Made by a program: the position numbers and the translations under genes. From Armatimonadota bacterium (GTDB taxonomy: Bacteria > Sysuimicrobiota > Sysuimicrobiia > Sysuimicrobiales > Sysuimicrobiaceae), in NCBI GenBank assembly GCA_025059775.1, contig JANXCW010000014.1:1-54658 (forward strand): DNA of 54,658 nt, read 5' to 3'. A model generated the notes under the pieces. That model searched no databases. It was given only the letters and a program-made list of their open reading frames with translations, and was not told where the DNA came from. Position 1 is the first letter of the stretch. Every line of letters starts with the position of its first letter. Positions 54,310-54,658 of the stretch are shown here, in pieces.

Positions 54310-54658
54310 AGCGGCTCGTGCTGCCCATCGAGGGGATGTCCTGCGCCTCGTGCGTGGCCAACGTGGAAGGCGCCCTCAAGGAGCTCCCGGGGGTGCGCGA
54401 CGTCCGGGTCAACCTCGCCACGGAGCAGGCCACCGTGGACTACGACCCCTCCGCGGTGGACCTACAGGCCATGCGGCGCGCCGTGGAGGAGGTGGGCTAC
54501 GGCCTGCGGACCGCGACCACATACCTCCACGTGACCGGGATGAGCTGCGCCTCGTGCGTGGAGAACGTCCACCGGGCCCTGCGGGAACTTCCAGGCGTCC
54601 TGTCTGTCTCCGTCAACCTCAGCACCGAGGCCGCGCGGGTGGATTACGTACCGGGCGC
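54306..54658 (+). CDS. copA: Copper-exporting P-type ATPase, N-terminal part (cut by window edge)
   Basis: The frame is open to the last base. It encodes two heavy-metal-associated domains in tandem, each with the GMSCASC metal site (about residues 10-16 and 74-80), matching the N-terminus of CopA-type P1B ATPases that pump Cu(I) out of the cell. The catalytic part lies outside the window. Coupling to csoR by a 4-nt overlap supports copper as substrate. Confidence 0.88.
   Translation, partial: MKRLVLPIEGMSCASCVANVEGALKELPGVRDVRVNLATEQATVDYDPSAVDLQAMRRAVEEVGYGLRTATTYLHVTGMSCASCVENVHRALRELPGVLSVSVNLSTEAARVDYVPG

Overview
The window is one contiguous piece of a high-GC bacterial chromosome. The organism is a diderm with lipid A-type lipopolysaccharide: the window encodes LpxA, LpxB, LpxC, LpxD, LpxI and FabZ, Lpt transport proteins, BamA, TamB and Skp/OmpH-like chaperones. 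At the left edge it also carries the start of an SLH-domain exported protein. Using LpxI rather than LpxH, packing all outer-membrane genes into one cluster, an SLH protein, a DUF3084 protein and an S55 (SpoIVB-type) protein together point to a diderm Terrabacteria lineage such as Armatimonadota or the related CSP1-3 group. That placement is inference from gene content. No rRNA or other phylogenetic marker was available to test it.

Region 1 (1-30983, all minus strand) is an almost gap-free run, read from right to left: glmU, prs, a wecA-like transferase, wecB, a secreted lipoyl-like protein, an S55-domain protein, tamB, bamA, three ompH/skp-family genes, lpxD, an unknown secreted protein, lpxC, fabZ, lpxA, lpxI, lpxB, lptC, lptA, lptB, an lptF/lptG permease, an ArnT-like glycosyltransferase and a DUF3084 protein. 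After these come a cobalamin riboswitch, a BtuB-like receptor, a TonB-like lipoprotein, a YqgF-like nuclease and the SLH protein. Many junctions overlap by 1-17 nt, which implies translational coupling. Together these genes supply UDP-GlcNAc and undecaprenyl-linked sugars, build and export lipid A, and insert and energise outer-membrane proteins.

Region 2 (30984-34010) is a divergent promoter, a yybP-ykoY-type manganese riboswitch and a P2A-type ATPase, probably a Mn2+ exporter.

Region 3 (34011-41658) is mixed. It has two convergent hypothetical genes, a decayed 2-oxoacid/acetoin dehydrogenase E1 alpha/beta locus with several frameshifts and deletions, an LMW phosphatase coupled to ctaA, a small membrane protein and a transketolase.

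Region 4 (41733-45947) is the most unusual module: a TPR-CHAT protease gene overlapping by 4 nt a subtilisin-like protease gene. The subtilase is split by a single-nucleotide shift at a C6 run.

Region 5 (46029-54658) has a Spy/CpxP-like protein, a promoter-terminator leader, a possible amt remnant, an unknown membrane-anchored protein, a flotillin/SPFH protein, glutamine synthetase and a Crp/Fnr regulator. It ends in a metal-response zone with a broken Tat-exported protein gene, a zinc-finger-like small protein, a merA fragment, a CmtR-like ArsR regulator, CsoR with its operator, and the start of a copper ATPase. No tRNA, rRNA, CRISPR array, insertion sequence or prophage gene was seen.
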